NCBI GenBank assembly: GCA_010094025.1
Contig: ML991806.1
Span: 62,001 to 126,000 of the forward strand
Reading direction: 5' to 3'
Source: Viridothelium virens
Lineage: Eukaryota; Ascomycota; Dothideomycetes; Trypetheliales; Trypetheliaceae
DNA length: 64,000 bases
Position 1 is the stretch's first letter. Each line of letters opens with the position of its first letter. This document shows, piece by piece, positions 12,701-23,113 of the stretch. The notes below the pieces were generated by a model, which saw only the letters and a list, made by a program, of their open reading frames with translations, did not search any database and was not told the origin of the DNA. Made by a program: the position numbers and the translations under genes.

Positions 12701-15454
12701 ATCCACTAGGCGATTCTTGTTGCTAAGGGATTGAATTTCCTGATAGAGAGAGGCTATCTTTGCAAGAAGAACTGTATTTACAGATGTGTCGGATCCCAGA
12801 TAGGCATCGACGATGGCCTGCAGACTGTTTGTGTCTTGATCTGGGCTTTCGACAAAAAGCTCGGTGAATCGCGATCGAATTCCAGGTGGGAGTTCTTTCT
12901 TGCCAATGTCGGTAGCTGGATTCATTGCTGCGAAGATACGAAAGTCGGGATGCGCTTCAATCCGTCCGGCATCCCCTTTCTCAGTCAACATGATAAATGG
13001 CGATTCGGCCTCACCACCGAATAAATCGGCTAGTGCATCCAACGTTTCGGAGGTGGCAAGATTGACTTCATCCAGCAGTACCCAGTCGCCATTACGGACC
13101 GCCTTCACAATGTTGCCTTCAACGAAGGAAAATGCGAAAGCGTTCGACCCTGCACTAATCTGTCGTTCGAGCAATGTAAGCTCAGTAGCAAAGTGTCGCC
13201 ACTGTGCTCTCGTCTTTTCAGTAATGGCATCCACTTTTTGCCTCTTCTTAGGTGGGTCAGTTTGTACCGAGGCTACCGACTGCTTGGTTTGAGATTCTAC
13301 CATACGAAGAGCTTCCTTCCACAAGATACAGACACGATTCCATTGTCCTTTTGCAAGGCACTTTGATAACGTGTCCAGATATTTCTGATTTTTCTTGAGT
13401 GAGAAGGAAGATCTGAAAAGATCGTCGAAAGTGTCTTTCAATGGAACCACAAGACTTTGAATGGTCACTGGTTTGTATCCCCCCAGCATATCACCACTCT
13501 CGCTCTGCTGGGATAGATTGAAAGCATGGAGCCTTTGGCCAGATTGTTGCGCCAGGTGCTGGATGACAGTAGTTTTACCTGTGCCTGTTTCTCCCACCAT
13601 CAAGACAGGCTCTTTGTGCTGAATGGCAACTGCAACTCGCTCCAATAATCGCATGGTGTGTCCATTTTCTGCAAACGGAGGAGCGTTGGGACCAATAAAG
13701 TGTCGTGGGATCCTACTGCGTTGAATCTCGGCCCTACCAATTCGCAGAACTTCCTTAGTGATGGTTCTTGTTGGTAGCAAAGTTTTTAGCAGGAGGTCTC
13801 GCCTTTTCGGGTCGATGTGGAATTCCTCCGCACTGCTTGAAATGATAAGGTCGCGCGCATTTCCTGACTGAAAATTTCCGGCGAAACAGTCGACAGCCTC
13901 GAGGAAAATTTTATCTCTCTGATCATCGGTATAAACGTCGCGTTCTTTGACTATATTCTTAATTCTTCGGCACCACTTGAACAGATCCCTTGGGCTTAGC
14001 ATCTTCAGCGTGCCAGTCTTGTTCTCGGCACCAAAAGAGGGCTGGTTGAATGTGTGCAGCAAGTGACTATAGGTAGCTATGACTTGCAGAACGTGTTGGC
14101 TCAAGCAAGGGAATAGTGCAAGGATGATCTCTTGTAGCTCGGAGATTGAAGGTGTGGAGACCTGGACATGCTGCCAGAACCGACTTCCAACGCTATGAAG
14201 CTCTGTTCTTGACTCCTCTCCTCGGCTGTTAATGGTCGTGCGTATTGTGCCAATGATACGGAACCCTCTTGCAGCTTTTATTCTCTCGCCACGGGCCGGG
14301 ATAAGAAGTTCCCGGCGCTCGATCAAGGGGAGGAGGGTGCTAATTATCTCGTTTGGCGCGCGATCAAGGTCTTCAATTAAAACCCATCGTCCTTCTTTTA
14401 CGGCTGTAGTCAGGACTCCAGCCTTCCATGTAAAGGTTCCGGGCGTCGAGCCAGAAGTGTGCATTCCAATCAACAGCTTCGCATCACTTTGTTCGTTTAA
14501 ATGAAGTGTTATCATGGACCGTAATTTGTTTAGCTTTCGAGCAAGGTGCTTCACGACAAGTGTCTTTCCGGATCCTGAGAGGCCTGTCAAAAGGATTGGA
14601 TCGCTCCGCAAGAGACAATCGGCGAAGCTTCGGACGTTTTGTGTAGTCGTGCGGGTCATATGTAGTCTTGTAGAATCAGGAGTTTCTTCACCAGCTCCAG
14701 GCAATTTCGGAAGAAGTAAGCCGTGTACCTCGGCCGTAAGCGGACATAAATCCTCACGAGTGATCATAGCTTCCATGAACGCTTCTGGAGGATCTTGGAG
14801 TTTAAGAATGTTGTCGTGATCTATCAAAGATTTCCGGATATCGGCATGCCGTTGTTCCTCCCAAAGACCGAAGTGTCGGTAGTTAATTTGCTTACCCTCA
14901 TATAAGCCGGGAATTGGTTCATCTCCAAAGTGTTTAGAGATAATATTTTCCAAAGCAGCATCCGCAGCACGTACGTAGAGGCAAAGGCTTCTAATAGCAA
15001 GATATCGGACGTGCTTCGATGGATGTGACAAGAATCCCTGGATCGTAGAGGCGTGCACATATCGTCCGAAAGTGGCATTGTCAAATAGGATCAGACGAAA
15101 AGTGCCCAGTAGATACTCTCTTGCTTCGATTTCACCGATCGCAGAGAAGTCCGGGGGTTTCTGGGACAGATCGCCAGCTTGCTGCAGGAAAATTTCTGCA
15201 TGTTCGGCCAAATGAGGAACAAAAGGTAGTACTCTGCCGAAGGCACCTAGGATGGCCCAGTGAGATGGTGAAGATCTCCATCGTGCGCACACATCCGCGA
15301 ATATGGGTTTAAAATGAGCAAGAAGAACATCGGTGTTTTGAGGATCCAAAGCTAACTGAGTAATCCCTTCAAGAAGATTCGGTTTGCGCATCAATTCACG
15401 AAATAGGTCTGGGGCTCTCCCGGAAAATTTCTCCAAGCTTTGCGAAAAATCCAT
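790..15454 (-). CDS. MDN1: Midasin, giant AAA+ ATPase of 60S ribosome assembly
   Basis: Midasin (Rea1/Mdn1) is the dynein-like AAA+ ATPase that pulls assembly factors off pre-60S ribosomal particles in the nucleolus and nucleoplasm. Two exons, 15454-8294 and 8238-790, join in phase 0 across a 55-nt intron (8293-8239). The product is about 4,869 residues, close to the 4,910 of yeast. Six Walker A motifs are visible: GLSGSGKT (about 290), GETGTGKT (618), GPTSSGKT (1055), GETGCGKT (1350), GNPGVGKT (1732) and GSTGTGKT (2042). A long helical linker follows, then a strongly Asp/Glu-rich stretch (about 4030-4560). The C-terminal MIDAS domain has a DDSSS metal-site motif near 4657; in yeast this domain grips the UBL domains of Ytm1 and Rsa4. 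The start MDFSQSLEKF fits the family, and no break is seen. The gene fills almost a quarter of the window. Confidence 0.97.
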
Positions 15455-16053
15455 GCTGTACGAAGTTGATGAAGTGGTGAACTGGAAACCGATGGATTAG
15501 AAAGTGTAGGGTCTAGGGTGCTGACCTCTGTAGATTCTGCGCTAATACAAACAGGGTAAGGACCACATGCTTCCCAATGTTACTCATTGCGAAAAAAGTG
15601 TTCGCTCGCTGGCATGGGAAAATTGCTGGGGGTTGCCCGACATTTTTTTCCTATAATACGGATTACTGCGTATGCTATCTAATACTCATGTCGATGGAAA
15701 AGTCTTATGCATGATCTCTACAAGTCGGAGATAAGTATCCGATTTCGACACTCCTGCTTGAACATCTCTACCTTACATATCCTAGACTTTCGAGTAGTGG
15801 TAATCATTCATGTTCTAAATTTTATTTAACAAATACAATATGAGATTTGAATGCAATGAGACCTTTTTGGAGTTCGCTAAGGTGTGGACGATGGTGTCCA
15901 TGGAGGTATCGAATTCGTATAGATGCTCCACTCGTAGAGATGACTTTTTGGCGCGGCTAAACTTCGGGAGGTTTGACAGGGAGATCTCCCAAGAAATAAT
16001 CTTTCACGATATCAAGGTAGATAACTTCGTGCGCACTCCTTCAGCTACGAACC
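15455..16053. other. Divergent intergenic region MDN1 / bL12m
   Basis: These 599 bp separate two divergent starts and must hold both promoters. No convincing coding frame was seen. Part of it (about 15640-15840) is AT-rich. Confidence 0.5.
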
Positions 16054-16669
16054 ATGTCACAGCCGTGTCAGAGGGCTTTAAGGAGACAAGTTCTCGGGCT
16101 CTCAAAACTTCAGCGACCTTCAATCAATTGCTGCGGAACCACTGCCGTCTGCAGATATGCGGCTTCACGACGGTGGCAGTCTACGGAAGTCGGAGCTCCC
16201 AGCAATCCGAAAATCGCTGGTATCGTTGATCAAATCAGTCAGTTAACGCTGCTCGAAACTGCGGATCTCGTTTCTACACTCAAAGTACGATACTTGGTCC
16301 TTCATTCCCTGAGCCTTCTCTAACAGCCAATGCCAGACCCGTCTTAACATACCTGACCTTCCAGTCGGCGGATTCGCTGCACCGCCCCCTGGTGCTGCAA
16401 ATCAAGCGGCTGCTGCTGCTGAAGAGGAAGAAGAGGCACCAGCGGCTCGGGAAAAGACCCTTTTTAATCTCAAACTCCAATCCTTTGACGCCGCAGCGAA
16501 GCCCAAAGTTATCAAGGAGATTAAAAGTATGTTAGGCTTGAGCTTGGTGGATAGCAAGAAATTTGTGGAGAGCGCGCCAAAGACGATGAAGGAAGGCGTA
16601 CCGAAGGAAGAGGCGGAAAAGATCGTAGAGGCGATGAAGGGACTTGGTGCGGTTGCGGTGATGGAGTAG
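16054..16669 (+). CDS. MNP1: Mitochondrial large-subunit ribosomal protein bL12m
   Basis: Mitochondrial homologue of bacterial L7/L12, the stalk protein that recruits translation factors to the mitoribosome. Exon 1 is 16054-16284 and exon 2 is 16337-16669, with a 52-nt phase-0 intron, giving 187 residues. The first 45 or so residues are rich in Arg, Ser and Cys with no acidic residue, as expected of a mitochondrial presequence. The N-terminal dimerisation part follows (QISQLTLLETADLVSTLK), then an Ala/Pro/Glu-rich hinge, then the conserved C-terminal domain (EKTLFNLKLQSFDAAAKPKV, LGLSLVDSKKFVESAP, EEAEKIVEAMKGLGA). The junction restores the family reading LVSTLK-TRLNIPDLPVGGF. It is divergent from MDN1, so two ribosome-related genes share one upstream region. 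Confidence 0.93.
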
Positions 16670-16921
16670 AGTGGAGGGGAAATGTATCATTGGCATATCA
16701 TTGGCGTTCGCATTTTGTACAAATATGGACGATCATCAGGCTTCGTCGAAATGAGCCGATATCCACTTTCTTGCTACTGTTCCACGCTATGAAGAGGTAT
16801 CTCAATCTATCAGAACGCCATTCCATGCAATTTCCACGCCACTCCATGCCAAAACTTCCATGATCGTCCTTTTAAAACGCCCTCAAATGCATATTCTGTT
16901 ACCGGACCTCGAGACCATTAT

Positions 16922-17744
16922 TCAGCTCGCTCCTGCAATCTCAACCCTCTCTTCTCTCTCCTCCGTCATCAACAGGAAGTCATCCTCATTCACATCAACC
17001 GTCTCCTCCCACATCCTATCAAACTCGTCATCGCCCTCCCCACTGACCGCCCAATACATCTCCCGCTGCCGCTTTCCCCTCTCCCGATCTTCCTCAATCC
17101 TCTGCTCGACCTGCCTCTTGTCCAGCCTCGCCATCCCATTCCTCACCGTCGGCGTGCTCCCCACCGATATCCTCCCTCCCAAACTGCCCACGCCCGATGG
17201 CGCGCCCGGCGCATCTATCCCGTTCGCCACCTCAAGATCGCCCTCGCCCCCGTCGCCACCCTTTCCACCCAGCGTGTCCCGCGCATCGAGGCGCTCGCTC
17301 AGTTCAGATATGGTGGTGACGGAAAGGACGTCCTTGGACTGGAGAGAAGTGAGGACTTTGCGGGCGACCTTGACATTGGCAGCGCCAGACCCGTCGGGAG
17401 GTGCAACGGCGTCAACGATGTGGGTGATGTCGCGCTGGATCATGGCGGTGAAAGAGGGGTGGGACTCGCGTTGGGAGAGGTCGCAGAGGTGCTCGATGAA
17501 GTACATGATGTTGGCACGGTTGTTCATGTTGTTCTAGGGATTATGGTTAGTTAGTGGAGGAGGCAATTGCTCAGAGATTGATCCATGCCTTTTCAAGTTG
17601 CTCCAGTATACAGGAGTGCAAGTCCTCGTCCATATCCCGGTATTTGAGGGCATAGTTGGCGGCTTTCTGAGCAGACGTGACGGAGGCATTAAGATGTTGA
17701 AGTTGAGTGGTAAATCGCATGCGAACTTCGAATGGGTCCGCCAT
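16922..17744 (-). CDS. CTK3: CTD kinase subunit gamma (CTDK-I)
   Basis: Gamma subunit of the CTDK-I complex (Ctk1 kinase, Ctk2 cyclin, Ctk3), which phosphorylates the RNA polymerase II C-terminal repeat during elongation. Exon 1 is 17744-17589 and exon 2 is 17533-16922, giving 255 residues. The N-terminal CID-like domain is clear: MADPFEVRMRFTTQLQHLNA, then the CILEQLEK / NNMNNRANIMYFIEHLC junction. The C-terminal part carries RQVEQRIEEDRERGKRQREM and ends acidic. The joining intron (17588-17534, 55 nt, phase 0) starts with GC, not GT (AAG|GCATGG...CCCTAG|AAC). No GT nearby gives the conserved junction. The frame is open upstream to 18008, but MADPFEVRM is the family start. Divergent from PRO3 across 255 bp. 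Confidence 0.9.
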
Positions 17745-17999
17745 TTTGAGAGAGGGAGCTACAGACGGGACTATCCCAGTCAACTTGTCAGGAGATGGAT
17801 ATTGCGAGGCTGGAACATGTTTCGTACCCTTTTTTAGTGGGCTCTTGGGCCAGGCGCTCATGGCACACCACATTCCACCTAGAACCCTGCATCCCCGGTA
17901 AAAAAAATTATCGATAAGAAATCCGGTGTGACTTTCCCTACAAAACATAAGAGTACATTTGGAACTTTTTAGGACAGACCCAAGGTCGCTCGCCCAATC

Positions 18000-19109
18000 A
18001 TGGCACAAATAAATGGAAATGGAGGCTTTACGCTCACAGTTCTTGGTTGTGGTGAGTCAATTGCTGGATGGGATTTGAGAGCACCGTTGCACCTCTTCCA
18101 TTGCATGACCCTTGCAGTCGTATCTATTTTACAATTGAAAGATGAAGCGGCATTGTCTAATGATCTTCAAGGTACTATGGGAATAGCCATCCTATCTGGC
18201 ATTTTCTCTGCATTAGATTCCCTCCAAGTCAATCTTTCGCAACCCAAGTCTCGTTCCGGTACATCCACTCCAGCGTCTTCGGTCGACCTTCCACTGCGCC
18301 TCCCTTCCCGTTTCGTTGCTTGCGTCCGACGGTCACAGTCGGTGCAACGTATAAAATCCTCGCTTTCATCCTCAATGACTTCGCTAGAAGTCCTGGAGAA
18401 TGAAAATCTACGGGGTGTCCAAGGAGCCGATGTCGTGCTCCTTGGGTGTAAACCACAAATGGTTGCTGGAATTCTGTCTGCGCCAGGAATACGCGACGCA
18501 TTAAAGGGCAAACTCCTGATTAGCATACTAGCAGGTGTCTCTGTTTCACAAATAGAGGAGATACTGTATGGATCGAGCAGCGATGAAGACCCGGAGAAGC
18601 TTGGGCGGTGCAGGATAATCCGCGCCATGCCGAACACAGCTTCCTTTGTTCGCGAATCTATGACGGTCATCGCGAATTCCATACCTCCACTACCCCAAGA
18701 ACAGGCACAGTTAGTTACCTGGATGTTCGAACGAATAGGCAGGGTGGTTCATCTTCCCGCTGCGTCAATGGATGCCTCCACTGCGCTTTGTGGCTCAGGA
18801 CCTGCATTCATGGCGCTAGTGTTGGAGGCCATTGCAGATGGTGGTGTGGCTATGGGACTACCGCGGGCAGAGGCCCAAATAATGGCCGCGCAGACAATGA
18901 GAGGGACGACAGGCCTTGTACTAAATGGCGAGCATCCGGCGGTATTAAAGGACAAAGTGACCACGCCCGGTGGTTGCACCATTGGCGGGCTATTGGTTCT
19001 CGAGGAAGGAAGAGTGAGAGGGACAATGTCCCGAGCGATTCGAGAGGCGACTGTGGTTGCAAGCCAACTCGGTAAAGGTGTAGAAGGCGTGAACGGTACG
19101 CGATGGTAG
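18000..19109 (+). CDS. PRO3: Pyrroline-5-carboxylate reductase
   Basis: Catalyses the last step of proline synthesis, NAD(P)H-dependent reduction of 1-pyrroline-5-carboxylate to L-proline, in the cytosol. Exon 1 is 18000-18051 and exon 2 is 18172-19109, giving 329 residues. The 120-nt intron (GTGAGT...CAAG) splits the dinucleotide-binding loop; splicing restores LTVLGCGTMGIAILSG. Further family marks are GADVVLLGCKPQM, the MPNTAS motif (about residue 170), ALCGSGPAFMALVLEAIADG, and the C-terminal signature with TTPGGCTIGGL. The intron is a multiple of three and has no in-frame stop, so an unspliced message could be read as a 369-residue protein with a broken Rossmann loop. Head to head with CTK3. 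Confidence 0.94.
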   Translation: MAQINGNGGFTLTVLGCGESIAGWDLRAPLHLFHCMTLAVVSILQLKDEAALSNDLQGTMGIAILSGIFSALDSLQVNLSQPKSRSGTSTPASSVDLPLRLPSRFVACVRRSQSVQRIKSSLSSSMTSLEVLENENLRGVQGADVVLLGCKPQMVAGILSAPGIRDALKGKLLISILAGVSVSQIEEILYGSSSDEDPEKLGRCRIIRAMPNTASFVRESMTVIANSIPPLPQEQAQLVTWMFERIGRVVHLPAASMDASTALCGSGPAFMALVLEAIADGGVAMGLPRAEAQIMAAQTMRGTTGLVLNGEHPAVLKDKVTTPGGCTIGGLLVLEEGRVRGTMSRAIREATVVASQLGKGVEGVNGTRW

Positions 19110-20221
19110 TACGCAGTGATAAATGGCATTGACTAGCGGCCCTACGGAGAGCTCAGGTAACGCTGCAATGGTCCAGGACCAAATTACCTAGCTAATGAAT
19201 GAAAACAACTCAGTCAATTGATCATGAGACCTCATCTTGAAGGTTGATTCGCGACAGGGTTCCATGCCTGCTTCAAAGGAAACGCATGCCTAGATGAAAG
19301 GACTACTGCCTAGTCTGTACCGTGCCAAGCAGTCCCATTCCTTGTCACAGATGAGGATATCTTGGAAACTCCGGATTCGCTTCCGAGCTCAAAGATGCCC
19401 ATGCACACCATAGCCCTGGGCAAGCACACAAGGAGGAACGTGTATTTGCCGCGGTGTGCGGTTCGCCGCCCTGAGAGGGTAAGGTGTTTGGGTCCACCAG
19501 CATGTTGTGTCACCCTGACGTCATTTGCGAATCAACCTGGACACACGACAAGATTAGGCTACAAATCACCAAATGACAATAGGGATGATTGAAGGATAAG
19601 GTATAATCGGCACGCTGCGAATTAGCTGCCCTGCTAACGCGTAATCTTTAGCGACGCTTCTTCCAGTACAAGTCCGGGAGACGAGACATAATTGCAGGAC
19701 GCTACTGTAGTTTCCGCTGCGGTGAACGTGTAAGAATGATTCCGAGTTGAGTAGGATCATTAAGGTTCGAATGTCACTAACCTAAAATAGCATTTCTCGA
19801 GCTGAACACGCTCAGACCCTTGTCGTCACTTCTGGGGATGATGCCAGTTTGATGCAACATTTGGCCGCTCCAACACTTTTCTTCTCCAAACCCCGAGCTT
19901 CATTTGAACCCCTCCCCAGACGTCACGGTCCCACGCTGTACTCGAAAAACGTAATTCACACTACATCACGAGGACGTTTGAAGCGGGAATCTCCACACGG
20001 CAGGAGCTTCCTATCAATGCGCTTCTTCTATATATGGCTCCGCCACATCCGTTCGCCTAAGTTTCATCAGTCTTCCTCCAAGCTTGCAACAGCGCCCTCG
20101 CAGGTTTATTCGAGTCTTTAACCGCTTTTCAACTATTTCACAATCACCAATTGCTATAGGCTCATCCGTTGCACTGAGCCATTACATCCACACACAGGCC
20201 GATTTAGAGCAACTTGAACCC
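19110..20221. other. Intergenic stretch downstream of PRO3
   Basis: About 1.1 kb without a supportable gene. The open frames on both strands are short and lack ATG starts or known motifs. The last 200 bp, pyrimidine-rich in places and open in the downstream frame, are probably promoter and leader of the next gene. Confidence 0.5.
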
Positions 20222-22193
20222 ATGATGTCGGATCCCTCAATCCGGAAGAAACCTTCTTGGGTAGAGCCCACACAGAACCAGGCTTTGTATAATCCGTCCC
20301 ATCCTTCCACCACAAAGCAAACAGTCAGAATTACATATAGCAAGAAGGGTACACAAGCTCCTGTTTACATAACAACTTCTCTATCGTCACCACCATGGGA
20401 GCCTCTGGAAATGGCGTATGAATCCAAGGGCGAAAATCTCGAGTTTTCCAGATATTTCAAGGACGTGGAAGAAGGTACTCATCAGTACAAATTTAGACTG
20501 GGTCCTGGGGACTGGTGGGTATTGGATGAGAATGCCTCTACCGGTAAGACGGCCTGAAAGTGAGGGGCGTTGTCCAAACTGATGCGAACCGTTAGTACAC
20601 GATGACAACGGCAATGAAAACAATATACTTGTCGTTCGAGCGGAAAGCCCAACGGATCATCACTTACAAGATAGTGATATGAACGATTCCTCAGAACCTC
20701 AAAATGATATGGACGGAGCGGTGACGAAGAAAACCTCAGAGGTTCCTGCCGTTGTGATCGATAAGGCTGATGCTGAACCTGCACATGGCGATGATCTAGG
20801 TCCGGGCGCCTCCGAAGGACAAAAGATTGCTCACAAGATGCGTGCAGCTGACGCTGAGCCCGACAAAGTAAATGTACATCCGACAGCTTCTGAGGACAGA
20901 CAGAACGAAGCAAGTTCCAAGTTGGGAGAACATGAGGAATTGAACTCCACTGCAAGCCGGGATTCCGTGTACGAGAATGCACCACCATTGTTTGCTCACG
21001 AAAGGATGAGTGATTCGTTTTCGGAGAACGAGTTCGATTCTTTGGATACTACCACTGATAGCCCTCAGAATTGGTCTCGGGCCTCCCAAGACCCCGAATT
21101 TGCAGCAACAGTTGTCTCTGGCTCTCAGACGCATGATGAGTCGCCAAATGAAGGGCCTCCATTATTCACTCACGAATGCGCATCCAGTCAAGAAGATCTA
21201 CCGGAGTCGTATCTCAAGCCCGGAACCATGAGAACCCCTCCCCGACGCCCTTCTACTTTGAAGAATGTTGAATTAGCCAGTGATGACGAAGATGTTGAAG
21301 AGCGATCCCGTGATCCATCGATCGAAAGATTTCCAGATACTCGAGAGGATATCATGATGCATCTTCAGCAGACTGGGTCTCGCCTTGGCCACGATGATTC
21401 TGATCGTGTGGAAGGTACACCACCATCGCCTCTGATGTCCTCTAGAACGGATTCACCAACGCGTCCCCGATCAGCGTCAAACAACTCGCATCACACCACA
21501 TCTCCACTTAATGGGATAGTCGAGGATCCAATCGCTGAAGACGATGAGATAGATAACGATAATGGGGAAGGCAGGGATAGCCTGTCTTCAAGTGGAGCGC
21601 CTATTAAGGAGCATTCTAAAGCTTCAACATTGGCTCCAATCACAAACTCGTTCCAGGAAGAGATTGCTGTCCTGAAGAAGCCCGCGGATAGGGGACAGCT
21701 CAATCTGAATACCACAACGCCAGCGGTACTATCACCTCCAACACCGCCGATGACGCCAGAGGAAGCGCTTAAGGCTAGTCAACATGCCTTCGCAGCATCT
21801 TCGCGTTCTACTCAAGATTACGACAGGACCAAAATCCCCGATGATCTCGCTGACAATCAAGGTCTAATAGCCAAAGCGCCCATTGCTAATGGAAATACTA
21901 TATCTGGAGACACCATTGCGCCCACTCCTCTCATCGACAGTACACTTCGCCAGCGTCGGCCTAACCCCGATGGAAATCTAGATGAGGATTACATTGCAGA
22001 ATCGGACAGGAAGTCTTCAAGTTCTGACTCCAAGGGACGCGCTTTGTCGCCTTCCTCTCACTCTCCACTGCTCCCGAAAGAAAAGGAAGAAAATATGCTG
22101 CGCATTCTCTGGCATACTCTTTTCGGGAGTTGGCTTAATCCACTAAGCCATTGGATTGCAAATCTTTGTGGCGGACGACGGAACACAGCGTAA
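20222..22193 (+). CDS. Glycogen-binding (AMPK1-CBM / CBM48) protein with long disordered tail
   Basis: Exon 1 is 20222-20543 and exon 2 is 20596-22193 (52-nt intron, phase 1), giving 639 residues. The N-terminal part (about 35-120) has the immunoglobulin-like early-set fold of AMPK-beta-type carbohydrate-binding modules: QTVRITYSKKG, PVYITTSLSSPPWEPLEM, FSRYFKDVEEGTHQYKFRLG, DWWVLDENAST. Splicing then adds VHDDNGNENNIL, the usual end of this fold. The remaining 500 residues are polar, acidic and Ser/Pro-rich, hence probably disordered. A repeated short motif (APPLFAHE near 130, GPPLFTHE near 190) stands out. I chose the first ATG of the frame; it could start one codon later. The C-terminus is uncertain: downstream (22213-22401) a frame encodes RVIFIFIALPMR and GIMAIGLCAALATGFYM, which could be a spliced-on membrane anchor. 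The physiological partner is unknown. Confidence 0.75.
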
Positions 22194-23113
22194 GTAAGTC
22201 CTTTCAGCAGCTACGTTTCGTGTTATCTTCATTTTCATTGCCCTCCCTATGCGGTAAGCTACTGTGACTGTTGAAGAATATGCACTAAGTAAGCTTGACA
22301 GTGGCATCATGGCCATCGGTCTTTGTGCCGCATTGGCGACCGGCTTTTACATGCGTACAAGCGACGTTCGCACCTCACTTGGACAGGCGAGATGGAACTG
22401 AATATTCCGAGTATGAGATTTGTACCATTACCGCGAATTTCACTGTAAGCCTGTACATCAAGCATTAGATTTGCTTCAAGTGGCATTGCAACCAGGCCTA
22501 CAGCAAACCTCCGTGGGCAGTGTGCGGGTTGACCAAACGAGGTTTGCACCTATGGCTCTCACAGGCGTGCTCCAAAATAGATGGCATCACCCAACTCTTA
22601 AGGGTTTATTGGGAGTTTTCTTATCCAGTATTGCTGCTTACAGTCGAAGGCAGCACACAAACTCCACTTTAGAATCAGAATCTATGGTATGGCATGAGAC
22701 AACGAGACATGGCTTACGGGTTTGGGATGGCGAGGAGCGGAAGCCACTTTAGTTCTATCAGTAGAGTTAGAGAATGCTGTATTATTTATGTAGTTTATGA
22801 GCGTCTGAGCTATATGAAGCTACTTCTAAGAAAGAGATGACTGCGCCGCAAGAATGCCGAAGCCATCCCGCCTTGCATGCAAATGCTGATATCGATGCAG
22901 TAATCTCAAAGAACATTGACTCGAACTATTCTCCACGTTAGCATCCACTTCATATTGGCAAGCTGTAGGCTCATTGCCATGTCAGGCTCGCATCGTAGCA
23001 AATAATTCCCATCTTCCAGAGCAGAGATTCCTCCATTCATCACAAGCCCTCACCTTCCTTTCGAACATCGCATCTTTCTAACTTCCCAGCTTGTTTTGTC
23101 CCCATGGTCTACT
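22194..23113. other. Intergenic stretch with possible extra exon
   Basis: 22213-22401 reads as a hydrophobic segment interrupted by a good intron (22254-22301, GTAAGC...GACAG), ending in a TGA at 22399. It may be the true 3' end of the upstream CBM gene, but I could not find a convincing intron joining them. An open frame at about 22420-22752 has no ATG start and no known motif. The rest is 3' region of two convergent genes. Confidence 0.4.
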
